A stretch of DNA of 64,000 nt from an uncultured bacterium (GTDB lineage Bacteria; Cyanobacteriota; Vampirovibrionia; Gastranaerophilales; Gastranaerophilaceae). Position numbers and translations under genes: made by a program. Each line of letters begins with the position of its first letter. Positions within the stretch are counted from its first letter, which is position 1. Below the pieces are notes generated by a model. That model saw only the letters and a list, made by a program, of their open reading frames with translations, did no database searches and was not told the DNA's origin. The stretch covers positions 186,001 to 250,000 of the forward strand of contig CATLLN010000001.1 of NCBI GenBank assembly GCA_950022695.1. The letters are read 5' to 3'. This document shows, piece after piece, positions 31,582 to 41,061 of this stretch.

Positions 31582-32478
31582 CTAATCCTCGATTTTTATG
31601 TGATTGTTTTTAGGAATTACGTTAACTCTTTTCATAATACAAGCAAGTCCTGCCATATAAATCCTGAAGTTTTCTTCGTTTACGTTTTGTACTTTTGAAA
31701 TAGCCAGTGATGCAACAGCATATTCATTGATATTATCAGAGTTTGATGTGAGTAATCTTTCAAGAGTTTGAGTTTCTGTGTTTAATGCTCGCATTTTAGT
31801 TTCAGGAGTAGAAGATGGATATGTTACGGGATCTGAGTCGATTGAACCTATAATAAAAGTATCTTTATCCGCATCTACTTTTAATGAAACCGTGTATGTT
31901 TCTCCTGCCGCAACCTGGTTTGGAGCTTGGAGCTCAATATTCATAAACCTTGCATCACCGTATAATAAAGATGATTCTTCGTCTAATCCTGTTTCGCCTG
32001 TTATATACCAGTTTTCGTTTATTTTAGATAAATGGTAAATACCTTTTGCTGTTGAATGAATTTCACCTGCAAGTGTCATATCTCCAATATGTTCAGCCAC
32101 TGTTCCTGATGCGGTTTCAATTACATTTACATTTGCATTGTCTCCGTTAATATCTATTGATATAACTCTTGTATCATAAGTTAAATCATTACAAGATTCC
32201 CAAGTTGATTCAACACTTTTGAAATATGTTTTTTTATTAAAGCCGTCATTATTCATATAATTGTCTGAATAAAGCGGTTTTAAGTTGTTTATATCGTGTT
32301 TATTTGCATAGAAGTTATGGCTTTTGATAAGCTTTTTAATACTTGCGATATCTTGTTTTTGAATACGTTTTTGTTCAAGCCTGTAACTTCTGTCAGAAAT
32401 CAATGAGGCATCAGCACTCAGATTGACAGAAGGAATAACTAATGCTGTTAAAAGTAATGTAAATATAATCTTTTTCAT
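31582..32478 (-). CDS. Exported protein with NTF2-like region
   Basis: Signal peptide; KLIKSHNFYANKHDINNLKPLYSDNY...WYITGE pattern. Confidence 0.5.
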   Translation of the reverse strand: MKKIIFTLLLTALVIPSVNLSADASLISDRSYRLEQKRIQKQDIASIKKLIKSHNFYANKHDINNLKPLYSDNYMNNDGFNKKTYFKSVESTWESCNDLTYDTRVISIDINGDNANVNVIETASGTVAEHIGDMTLAGEIHSTAKGIYHLSKINENWYITGETGLDEESSLLYGDARFMNIELQAPNQVAAGETYTVSLKVDADKDTFIIGSIDSDPVTYPSSTPETKMRALNTETQTLERLLTSNSDNINEYAVASLAISKVQNVNEENFRIYMAGLACIMKRVNVIPKNNHIKIED

Positions 32479-32626
32479 AAGTTAAGTATAGTTTAAAATT
32501 GTAAAAAGTTTAATAGTATAAATAATGGATTTTGTTAATATTTCTTAAAGAGATGTAATTCTTGCTTATAAAACGGGTTTATTATTCATGTCGGATATAG
32601 AATTTTTGGTGAGGATATAAGATAAT

Positions 32627-32806
32627 ATGGAAATTGCCCTAAAACAAGGTTTAACATTGGATTTAGCTGAAAGAATAAGAGTACTGAGTAATATGTGCAG
32701 GATTTCAAACATTGAAAAAATACTTTCTGATTCTTTTGAAGCAATGCCTGAAAGCCGTGGTTTACATTATATTGGCGAACTTAATAAAAATGATGTAATG
32801 TTATAG
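32627..32806 (+). CDS. Small 59-aa hypothetical protein (below ORF-track cutoff)
   Basis: MEIALKQGLTLDLAERIRVLSNMCRISNIEKILSDSFEAMPESRGLHYIGELNKNDVML; gagg upstream. Confidence 0.45.
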   Translation: MEIALKQGLTLDLAERIRVLSNMCRISNIEKILSDSFEAMPESRGLHYIGELNKNDVML

Positions 32807-32863
32807 TTTTATTTCTGAACTTTTCATGATATCATGATACTGTTATAGTAAAAGGAAGTAAAA

Positions 32864-33868
32864 ATGAGTTTAACAGTATATTTAGGGATAGATGTAGGTT
32901 CAGTAACCACAAAATTAGCTTTAGTTGATGAAACCGGTAAATATGTTGACAGTATAATGTTGAAAACAGCCGGTAAACCTGTTATGGCTGTTCAAACAGG
33001 TTTGAATAAATTATATGAAAAAAGAATTACAGATTATGATGTAAAAGGTGTTGGTACAACAGGTTCAGGCAGAGCTTTAGCAGGTTCTTTGGTCGGTGCG
33101 GATATCGTAAAAAACGAAATCACCGCGCACGCTGTTGCTGCAAGTACTAATATTCCTGGTGTTCAAACAATTTTAGAAATCGGCGGTCAAGATAGTAAAA
33201 TTATTATCCTACGTGACGGTATTGTAACTGATTTTGCCATGAATACGGTTTGTGCAGCAGGTACAGGAAGTTTCTTAGACCATCAGGCTCAAAGACTTAA
33301 TGTTCCTATTGAAGAATTTGGTCCGACAGCTTTGAAATCAACAAACCCTGCCCGCATTGCAGGACGTTGCGGTGTATTTGCTGAATCCGATTTGATTCAC
33401 AAACAACAGCTTGGATATCCTGTTGAAGACTTATTATATGGTCTTTGTCAGGCACTTGTTAGAAACTATTTAAGTAACCTTGCATTAGGTAAAGAATTAC
33501 TTCCAACAGTTTCTTTCCAAGGCGGTGTTGCAACAAATACAGGCATGGTTAAAGCTTTTGAAGAAGCTTTGAATACTAAAATTGTTGTTCCGGAAAACCA
33601 CCAGACAATGGGGGCAATCGGGGCTGCGCTTTTAGCAATGGAAAACCACCAGTATACAGAAGTTCCGACTAAATTCAAAGGCTGGAATGTCGCTGATATG
33701 CATTTCTCATCTATAACCTGTGCTTGTACAGGTTGTTCAAATAACTGCGAAGTTATTACAATTGTTGAAGGTGTAAATGAAGTTCAGCATGTTGAAAAAA
33801 TCAAAGATGTAAAAGGTAATATCATAGCGCGCTGGGGCGGAACCTGCGGACGTTGGGATATTAGTTAG
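32864..33868 (+). CDS. BadF/BadG/BcrA/BcrD-family acyl-CoA dehydratase activase-like ATPase
   Basis: YLGIDVGSVTTKLALVD, EIGGQDSKII, NTVCAAGTGSFLDHQA, GRCGVFAESD. Confidence 0.92.
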   Translation: MSLTVYLGIDVGSVTTKLALVDETGKYVDSIMLKTAGKPVMAVQTGLNKLYEKRITDYDVKGVGTTGSGRALAGSLVGADIVKNEITAHAVAASTNIPGVQTILEIGGQDSKIIILRDGIVTDFAMNTVCAAGTGSFLDHQAQRLNVPIEEFGPTALKSTNPARIAGRCGVFAESDLIHKQQLGYPVEDLLYGLCQALVRNYLSNLALGKELLPTVSFQGGVATNTGMVKAFEEALNTKIVVPENHQTMGAIGAALLAMENHQYTEVPTKFKGWNVADMHFSSITCACTGCSNNCEVITIVEGVNEVQHVEKIKDVKGNIIARWGGTCGRWDIS

Positions 33869-33877
33869 GTAAAATTT

Positions 33878-34549
33878 ATGCAAAGTTTTGGGCAAAATAC
33901 TCAACGAACTTCTATATTAAAGGAGTTGTCCGGCGCTAATGCCGAACTTGGAGAGGCTTTTGCCCTTATTATTAACGATATGGTCGTTCAGAGCGGAATT
34001 ACAAACCCGAATGCTGAAATGTTTGATGTTGTTCCGAATTCCTGGAGAAAGCTTGCCGATAAACCGGATAAAACACCTGATGAAATTAAAGAATTGGACG
34101 AATCTTTTAAGGCAGAAGTTTATTCTCTTGCAGAATCTTATCTGCTTTTTATGGCGCGTGAAGTTCGTAATCTTACCGGAAAACTTGATTACACACAGTA
34201 TGAAATGTATATGTTGAAATATCGTTTTGGACATTACGATGTCATGAATAAGCCGGAATATCTTAATAAAGTTAAGGTTCAGATTCGAAACGCTTTTAAT
34301 AAGATTTCAGCGCATGGTGAACCAACCGGTGACAATCTTATTGATAAACATGATATGGCGGCATTTATCTATGCTATATCAACTAAATCCAGACGTGATG
34401 CAAATGGAAATTTTGCAGGGTTTGAAATTAACGGGCTTATAAAACCTGAAGATTATGCGGTTAATGAAAGCAATCTTTTTACCGCAGATGATAATCTTTT
34501 CTCTGTAAAACTGCGTATTGCATATAAAATGTTGAATAATAAATTATAA
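33878..34549 (+). CDS. Hypothetical protein
   Basis: Full-length ORF in a tight + strand cluster. Confidence 0.6.
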   Translation: MQSFGQNTQRTSILKELSGANAELGEAFALIINDMVVQSGITNPNAEMFDVVPNSWRKLADKPDKTPDEIKELDESFKAEVYSLAESYLLFMAREVRNLTGKLDYTQYEMYMLKYRFGHYDVMNKPEYLNKVKVQIRNAFNKISAHGEPTGDNLIDKHDMAAFIYAISTKSRRDANGNFAGFEINGLIKPEDYAVNESNLFTADDNLFSVKLRIAYKMLNNKL

Positions 34550-34558
34550 GGAAATTAT

Positions 34559-35230
34559 ATGAAAAAGTTTTTTGTATCATTATTTATTTTATTAGCTTTT
34601 GGTTGTTTTCAGAATGTTTTTGCAGTTGAAGATATCGTAAGTCTGGATGAAGTTGAACAGGTTGAGGAGGTTAAAATTAAAGAAAATGAACCTCTTGAAC
34701 TTAAAGTTGTATTTGATTGGCTTGATATTACTCAGGTTCAACGTGATGAAAATATTGAAAAATATCACAAACTTTTGTTTGATGATAATACAAGCAGAAT
34801 TTATTTTACAAAACAAGAATTTAAGACACAATTTGCAAATTATTTTAAGGATCGAGATTTTAAACATCATTATTTCCTGACAAATAACGGGGTGACAGAA
34901 GATGAAGAAGCAAAATACTGTGCGTTTTTCTATAAGAAAAATACCCTTGTAATGTATGCAATCCAATATAAAAATAATCCGACAAATGCCTTTTATTACA
35001 ATGCGTTTGGAAAGCTATATTATACGGATGTAATTTCAAAGGAATACCCAAATTTTCCTTATACTTCTATGCAATATAATCGTAAAGGTGACATAAAAAG
35101 CGCGATTTATTTTGTATCCCGTGATATTCAGTACATGTTCGGGCCGGAAAAAGAGTTTCAAGGGGTTTGGTACAAAGATAAAATGTATGACAAAAACGGC
35201 AAGCAAACACTAATCAGAAATAATTGGTAA
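34559..35230 (+). CDS. Hypothetical exported protein
   Basis: Signal peptide MKKFFVSLFILLAFGCFQNVFA; SD aagga. Confidence 0.65.
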   Translation: MKKFFVSLFILLAFGCFQNVFAVEDIVSLDEVEQVEEVKIKENEPLELKVVFDWLDITQVQRDENIEKYHKLLFDDNTSRIYFTKQEFKTQFANYFKDRDFKHHYFLTNNGVTEDEEAKYCAFFYKKNTLVMYAIQYKNNPTNAFYYNAFGKLYYTDVISKEYPNFPYTSMQYNRKGDIKSAIYFVSRDIQYMFGPEKEFQGVWYKDKMYDKNGKQTLIRNNW

Positions 35231-35236
35231 TAGTAT

Positions 35237-35926
35237 TTACCCCTTCCAAGGATAGTCTTTTGAAATGTTCCAACCATCGCGTCTGATTTTTTCTGCACAG
35301 CAGTATGGATTTGTACTTGTACATCGAGTTTTAATATTAGCTTCTGTGTAATTATAACATTCAGGTTGAATAAATCCGCCTTTTTTATCATCTACGTACC
35401 TGTTTAAAAGAAATACATCACGTCCCATAATATTTGGACCTTGTTCTCCATTTATGTCAAGGTATATGTTTGTATTTATTATAACACTATCGGGGTTACC
35501 AGAATCAACCATAATCATATAAAAAAATCCGTCAAAAGTATAAAATTTTGCTCTGGAGTTATTAACAGCTACCGCAAGAGATGCACCTGAAGGTGTTTTA
35601 TATGGATTATATCTATTATATCCGCAATCATTGTAATTTTTACAGTATCTGGCAACTTTTATGTAAGGTTCCCAATATTTTTTGAAATATTCATCAGCAC
35701 CCATATCTTTAGCTTCTTGTGCTGTAGCTTCTCCGTTTTCATCGTAAGAAAGACGGTATGCCTGATTAAGTATTGAAATTGCGCGTTGAAGTTTTGTAAC
35801 GGTGACTTTTTTCTGGTGGGTTGTAATCAGCCCTGGAATCGTTATAGCTGCAACAACACCGATTATGCCTAGAGTGATTAAAACCTCGGCAAGTGTAAAA
35901 CCATAAGATTTTCTAAGGATATTCAT
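35237..35926 (-). CDS. Prepilin-like protein (module 3)
   Basis: YGFTLAEVLITLGIIGVVAAITIPGLI; C-terminal RCTSTNPYCCAEKIRRDGWNISKDYPW. Confidence 0.88.
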   Translation of the reverse strand: MNILRKSYGFTLAEVLITLGIIGVVAAITIPGLITTHQKKVTVTKLQRAISILNQAYRLSYDENGEATAQEAKDMGADEYFKKYWEPYIKVARYCKNYNDCGYNRYNPYKTPSGASLAVAVNNSRAKFYTFDGFFYMIMVDSGNPDSVIINTNIYLDINGEQGPNIMGRDVFLLNRYVDDKKGGFIQPECYNYTEANIKTRCTSTNPYCCAEKIRRDGWNISKDYPWKG

Positions 35927-36062
35927 TTTTTACTTCTCCATGTATTACGTCAATAAATTAGAATAATATTACTATATTACATTAATATTATTAATGCAAC
36001 ACATCAAGATTATGATGTAATACGCACTTAATAAGAATAACTAATAAAGGTTTAATAACTAT

Positions 36063-36380
36063 ATGGATATAAAGAAAAATTTTGGTACAAGATTAAGAGA
36101 GTTAAGAATACAAAGAGGCTTAACTCAAGAAAAAATGTCTGAAATTATAGGAATTCAACCTGAAAATTATTCTAGAATTGAAAATGGGGTATCATTCCCA
36201 AAACCGGATAATATTGCTAAGATGGCATCAGCGTTGAAAGTCGAATTGTCTGAATTATTTCAATTCAAGCATCTTGATAATTATGAAGAAGTTCTTGCAT
36301 CTTTGATAGACAAATTACAAACAGACAAAGAATCAACGGTTTTGGTTTATAAGTTTTTGAAAAGTTTGGGAAAAATTTAA
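36063..36380 (+). CDS. XRE-family HTH regulator (module 3)
   Basis: GTRLRELRIQRGLTQEKMSEIIGIQPENYSRIENGVSFPKPD. Confidence 0.9.
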   Translation: MDIKKNFGTRLRELRIQRGLTQEKMSEIIGIQPENYSRIENGVSFPKPDNIAKMASALKVELSELFQFKHLDNYEEVLASLIDKLQTDKESTVLVYKFLKSLGKI

Positions 36381-36395
36381 ACGGTTGCAGAAAAA

Positions 36396-36429
36396 CAAAT
36401 ATTCCGGCATTTAAGCCGGAATGTTTGTC
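36396..36429. terminator. Hairpin terminator between convergent genes
   Basis: ACAAATATTCCGGC-atttaa-GCCGGAATGTTTGT. Confidence 0.7.
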
Positions 36430-36431
36430 TG

Positions 36432-39014
36432 CTATTTTGTAACTATTGATAGTATGTAATTATCTGTAAAGTATTTGTTTGCAACTTCAATAATATCGGC
36501 ATCAGTTACGCTATTGATGAGTTTTTCGTATTTATCTTTGAACTCGTATCCGCGGGTTGAAGCTTCGTACCATCCGGTATTGGAAGCTTTATCAAGGTTT
36601 GTTTCAAGTCCTATTACATAGTTTCCTAAAAGTTTTTCTTTTGCGTCTCTTAGTTCTTTATCTCCGACATATTCGGTTTTTAATTTTTTTATTTCTTCAA
36701 ACAAACCAGTTTTTGCTTTTTCAAGTGTTGCAGGGTTTGTGCCTATGTAGAGCATGAAGCTTCCACGAAGTACATTTGGTGAATATCCTGAACCTAGCTG
36801 ATATGCAAGTCCTTCTTGCTCTCTTAGGTCTTTAAATAACCTTGAACTCATTCCTGAACCAAGTAATGAATCAATAACCTGTAGTGTTGCATATTCTTTT
36901 TCTTTTAATACGCCGTCAACCTGCCAACCTAGTAAAATCCATGCGGTTTCTGTATCCATATTTAATGTATTTGTACGCGGTGATGTTATATATGGAATTT
37001 TACTGTTAAAGTTTTGATAATTGAACGCGGCAGTTTCTGCTTTCGGTGTGAAAATTTTATTTAATTCCTGAATGGTTTTTTCTTTATCAATATTTCCGTT
37101 AACAGAAATAACCATATTTTCAGGGTTAAATATATTATTATAATATTCGACAATATCTGAGCGTTTTATATTTGGAATATTTTTTTCAAGAACTTTTGCT
37201 GAAATTGAGTAAGGTGTATTTTTATAAATCAGATCGCGATATTCTTCAACTGCCTGCTGAAGTGCAACATCTTTATTACGTTTAATTGAATTAAGTTTAT
37301 CAGATTTAACTTTTTCGATTTCAAAATCATCAAATGTTGCGTTATTAACAATTTCGTTTAAAAGTTCAAGAGTTTTATCGTACTCATCTTTTGTTGTTAA
37401 TACAGTGATAGCGAAGGTATCAGCGGTTGTTGACGGGGCAATTTTAATCCCGTTATCTTCAAGAACCTGTGAAAGTTCAAGTGAAGTATAGTTTTTTGTA
37501 CCTTTAAGCATGGTTGAGGCTGTCATATTTGCAGTACCTTGAATTCTATCTGCTAATTGACCGCCTTTTGCATAAATACTCATTGCAATGATATCATTTG
37601 ATGTGTTTGGAGTATATAAAAATACAGCACCGTTTGAAAGTTTATATTTTTGAGTTTCTTTATTTTCGCTTATAAACTCTGCAGTTCCTGTATTTTGTGT
37701 AATATTTGCGACAGGAATATTTTTAGCATCTTCCGGTAAAAGAATAGATACGGCGCTTTTATTTATTCCTAAGTATTTGATTGCGGCTTTTTTAACCTGT
37801 TCTTTTGTGACATTTTTAATATTTGCAAGATAGTTGTCATAAAATTTTATATCATTAGTAAGCGCCATGGTGTAGCCGATTTCTGTTGCAATATTTGTAA
37901 TTGATTCACGTGAATAGTAGGTGCTTCTTTCAATAATATTTTTTGCAAGATTTAACTGCTCATCTGTAACACCTTTTTCCTGAATTTTTTTAATTTCTTC
38001 GTATATTGTATTTTGAACCTGTTTGCACTTATCCGGTTCAAAGTTTGCGCTTACATAAAATATTCCGTCATCGCGCATAGTTGAATTCCCTGCATCAACT
38101 GAAAATGCTAAACGTTTTTTTTCTTTTAAAACTTGATAAAGAACAGATGAACGTCCTTCACCTAAAATGGTTGCAAGAACATCAAGCGCGTATGAATCAC
38201 TATCATCAATAGATACGCCGCGGAAACCTATTACCATATAACCGGATTCGGTTTTAATATATTCAACTTTTTTCTGCTGCTTGGTAAGCGGTTGTTCTTT
38301 TTGGTAAATTATTTTAGTTTGTTTTTTGTTTTCTGCGTTAAAAACTTCTTTTACCCGTTCTAAGGCGTAATTTGTATCAACATCTCCGATTATAACAGTA
38401 ACCATGTTAGCCGGAGCATAGTGAGTATTATAAAAATTTAAAACCTGATCACGTGTAATTGTTTCAATAACATCACTTCTGCCTATTACTTTTCTTTTAT
38501 ACGGGTGATTAGTATAGAGCATGGAGTTTAAGTTTTCTTGCAAAATTCTTGTTGGAGATTTAAGATCTTTATTTATTTCTTCTAAAACGACTTTGCGCTC
38601 TTTTTCCATTTCGTTACGCGGAATAAGCGGATTCATCATCATATCGGCATGAAGCTCCATTGCAAGATCAAAATCTTTTGATGGAATTGTTACATAGTAA
38701 TGTGTAAAATCTTTGCTTGTAGCGGCATTTGTAATAGCGCCTTTTGTTTCTAGGATTTTATCAAATTCACCGGGTTCGTGGTTTTTGGTTCCTTTAAAAA
38801 ACAAGTGTTCCAAAAAATGTGCAACCCCGTTATTCGAATCATCTTCATCAATTGAACCTGTTTTAATCCAGGTATCAATTGTCACAATAGGGTTATTTCG
38901 AACTTCCTGAATCACAACAGTTTGCCCGTTATCAAGTTTGAACATTTGAGCACCGGCTGCAAAAACGGTGTTTCCACAAATTATAATCGCTGCAAGTAAT
39001 ATATATTTTTTCAT
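36432..39014 (-). CDS. M16 family zinc peptidase, two-domain
   Basis: Inverse zinc motif HFLEHLFFKGT; second M16-like half. Confidence 0.93.
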   Translation of the reverse strand: MKKYILLAAIIICGNTVFAAGAQMFKLDNGQTVVIQEVRNNPIVTIDTWIKTGSIDEDDSNNGVAHFLEHLFFKGTKNHEPGEFDKILETKGAITNAATSKDFTHYYVTIPSKDFDLAMELHADMMMNPLIPRNEMEKERKVVLEEINKDLKSPTRILQENLNSMLYTNHPYKRKVIGRSDVIETITRDQVLNFYNTHYAPANMVTVIIGDVDTNYALERVKEVFNAENKKQTKIIYQKEQPLTKQQKKVEYIKTESGYMVIGFRGVSIDDSDSYALDVLATILGEGRSSVLYQVLKEKKRLAFSVDAGNSTMRDDGIFYVSANFEPDKCKQVQNTIYEEIKKIQEKGVTDEQLNLAKNIIERSTYYSRESITNIATEIGYTMALTNDIKFYDNYLANIKNVTKEQVKKAAIKYLGINKSAVSILLPEDAKNIPVANITQNTGTAEFISENKETQKYKLSNGAVFLYTPNTSNDIIAMSIYAKGGQLADRIQGTANMTASTMLKGTKNYTSLELSQVLEDNGIKIAPSTTADTFAITVLTTKDEYDKTLELLNEIVNNATFDDFEIEKVKSDKLNSIKRNKDVALQQAVEEYRDLIYKNTPYSISAKVLEKNIPNIKRSDIVEYYNNIFNPENMVISVNGNIDKEKTIQELNKIFTPKAETAAFNYQNFNSKIPYITSPRTNTLNMDTETAWILLGWQVDGVLKEKEYATLQVIDSLLGSGMSSRLFKDLREQEGLAYQLGSGYSPNVLRGSFMLYIGTNPATLEKAKTGLFEEIKKLKTEYVGDKELRDAKEKLLGNYVIGLETNLDKASNTGWYEASTRGYEFKDKYEKLINSVTDADIIEVANKYFTDNYILSIVTK

Positions 39015-39082
39015 AATTTAACCATAATCCTCTTTTTAGAACTGATAATATTTCCTGTAAAAAAAATCAATCCCCGCTTGAG

Positions 39083-39862
39083 CTAGGAAACGGCTGCGGG
39101 AATTTCTTGTAAAATCTCTGTTGATTTAAATTTTTTCGGAGATTTCAACGTTATGTATTCTTTTAGAACTTCAAAAGTTACAGTACAAACTTTTTCATTT
39201 GCTTTTGTTTCGTATTCTCCGATTTCATCAAAATCATTAATTGACATTTGTTTGAAAAAGTTTCTTAATTTATATGGAAGCTGTTTTTTATTGTAGTGGA
39301 TTCTTGAAGCGCAATCAGCACAAACCATTCCTCCGAGGTTCGGGACAAAATACATTGTCTCTTCTTCAATTCCTTTATGGCAGCACAGACATGAATCAAG
39401 TTCTATTGAAAACCCTGATTCAATCATCATTTTTAATTGGAATTTAATAACCGCAATAAGAATTTCGACTTTATTTTGAGCTGAAGATATTGTGTTAAGT
39501 GTTTTATAAAGAAGTTCATAAATAACTTTTGAGCACGGATCTTCTTCAATCCCGAAATTGTGAACAACTTCTGTTACATACATTGAATAGCAGATTTTAT
39601 CTATATCCTGCCTAGTTTTATAAAAAGAATTAACAACTTCAGCCTGACAAATTGTATCAAGGTTTCTGCCTTTGTGAAGCATTAAAGTATTTGCAACAAG
39701 CAAGTCCATACGGGCACCAAGCTTACTTTTAGGTTTTTTAACCCCTTTTGCTACCCCTCTGATAAGTCCTTTTTCTTTTGAATACATAACAATAATTTTG
39801 TCTGATTCGCTAAGATTGTAAGACTTTAAATTAATTGCGTCTGTCACAAAGCTATTTTGCAT
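39083..39862 (-). CDS. recO: DNA repair protein RecO
   Basis: TDAINLKSYNLSESDKIIVMYSKEKGLIRGVAKGVKKPKSKLG; Cys cluster CLCCHKG...CADC. Confidence 0.88.
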   Translation of the reverse strand: MQNSFVTDAINLKSYNLSESDKIIVMYSKEKGLIRGVAKGVKKPKSKLGARMDLLVANTLMLHKGRNLDTICQAEVVNSFYKTRQDIDKICYSMYVTEVVHNFGIEEDPCSKVIYELLYKTLNTISSAQNKVEILIAVIKFQLKMMIESGFSIELDSCLCCHKGIEEETMYFVPNLGGMVCADCASRIHYNKKQLPYKLRNFFKQMSINDFDEIGEYETKANEKVCTVTFEVLKEYITLKSPKKFKSTEILQEIPAAVS

Positions 39863-39870
39863 TTTATATT

Positions 39871-40968
39871 TTATTTTTGAGCGCTTGTACCGTGGTAAAT
39901 ACCTCTCATAAGCTGTTCAAGTTCTGATTTATTATCAGAATAAGTAAGTGCAACTTCCTGAGTGATTTTACCTTCGTTATATAGTCTGTATAATGACATG
40001 TTCATTGTTGTCATGTTGTTGAATGAACCTTTTTTAACAAGTTCATAAATTTGTTCCAATTCGTCTTTTTGTATAAAGTCTTTAACAGTTGGTGTAACAA
40101 CAAGGATTTCAGCGGCAGGAACACGTGTTCCGCCTTCAGCCATAGGAACAAGTTTTTGAGAAATAGTTCCACGTAATGTATTAGCGATTTGGCTTCTGAT
40201 AAATGGTCTTTCATTTGGATCAAACAAGTTTATAATTCTGGCAACTGTTTGAACCGAATCGTTTGTGTGGATTGTTGATACAACAAGGTGACCTGTTTCT
40301 GCAGCTTTCAATGCTGATTCAACAGTTTCTCTGTCACGAATTTCACCGATAAAAATAACATCAGGATCTTGTCTTAATGCATATTTAACCCCATCAGAAA
40401 ATGAAGGAGTATCAATTAACAGCTGACGTTGTGAAACTATTGATTTTTTATTTGAGAAAATAAATTCAACCGGATCTTCAATTGTTACAATATGTTTAGA
40501 TGTTGTTGCGTTGATGTAATCAATTAATGATGCAATAGTGGTTGATTTACCTGAACCTGTAGGGCCTGTTACAAGTACAAGACCGTTATTAAATGAAGCA
40601 AAATCTTCTAAGGTTTCAGGCAAATATAATTCTTTAAAAGTTTTAATATAATATGGAATTGCACGAATTACCATTGCAGTTTTGCCTAATTGTCGGCTCA
40701 TGTTAATACGAAATCTTGAACAGCCCGGAATTTCGTAAGAAAAATCGATATCAAAGAATCTTGTAATTCGGTCTTTTAAGTGAGACGGAGCAACTGTTCT
40801 TATAACAAATTCAAGGTCTTCACTTGTAAGAGGTGGAAGATTGATTCTCATAATTTGCCCTGATACACGAATTGCAGGTCTTTCTCCTTCGCAAATATGC
40901 GCATCAGATGCTCCTACAGAAACTGCCTGTCTTAAAAAGTCTTCTATATAGAAATCATTATTACTCAT
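39871..40968 (-). CDS. pilT: Type IV pilus retraction ATPase PilT
   Basis: LVTGPTGSGKSTTIASLIDYIN, IVTIEDPVEFIF, ALRQDPDVIFIGEIRDRETVESALKAAETGHLVVSTIHT. Confidence 0.94.
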   Translation of the reverse strand: MSNNDFYIEDFLRQAVSVGASDAHICEGERPAIRVSGQIMRINLPPLTSEDLEFVIRTVAPSHLKDRITRFFDIDFSYEIPGCSRFRINMSRQLGKTAMVIRAIPYYIKTFKELYLPETLEDFASFNNGLVLVTGPTGSGKSTTIASLIDYINATTSKHIVTIEDPVEFIFSNKKSIVSQRQLLIDTPSFSDGVKYALRQDPDVIFIGEIRDRETVESALKAAETGHLVVSTIHTNDSVQTVARIINLFDPNERPFIRSQIANTLRGTISQKLVPMAEGGTRVPAAEILVVTPTVKDFIQKDELEQIYELVKKGSFNNMTTMNMSLYRLYNEGKITQEVALTYSDNKSELEQLMRGIYHGTSAQK

Positions 40969-41061
40969 AAAATCTCTTCCTCACCATCCACCATGTAATA
41001 TAACATATTTTTCAGTTTTGCACAACAACAATTGATATGGTATCATTCATGTGTTGGAATT

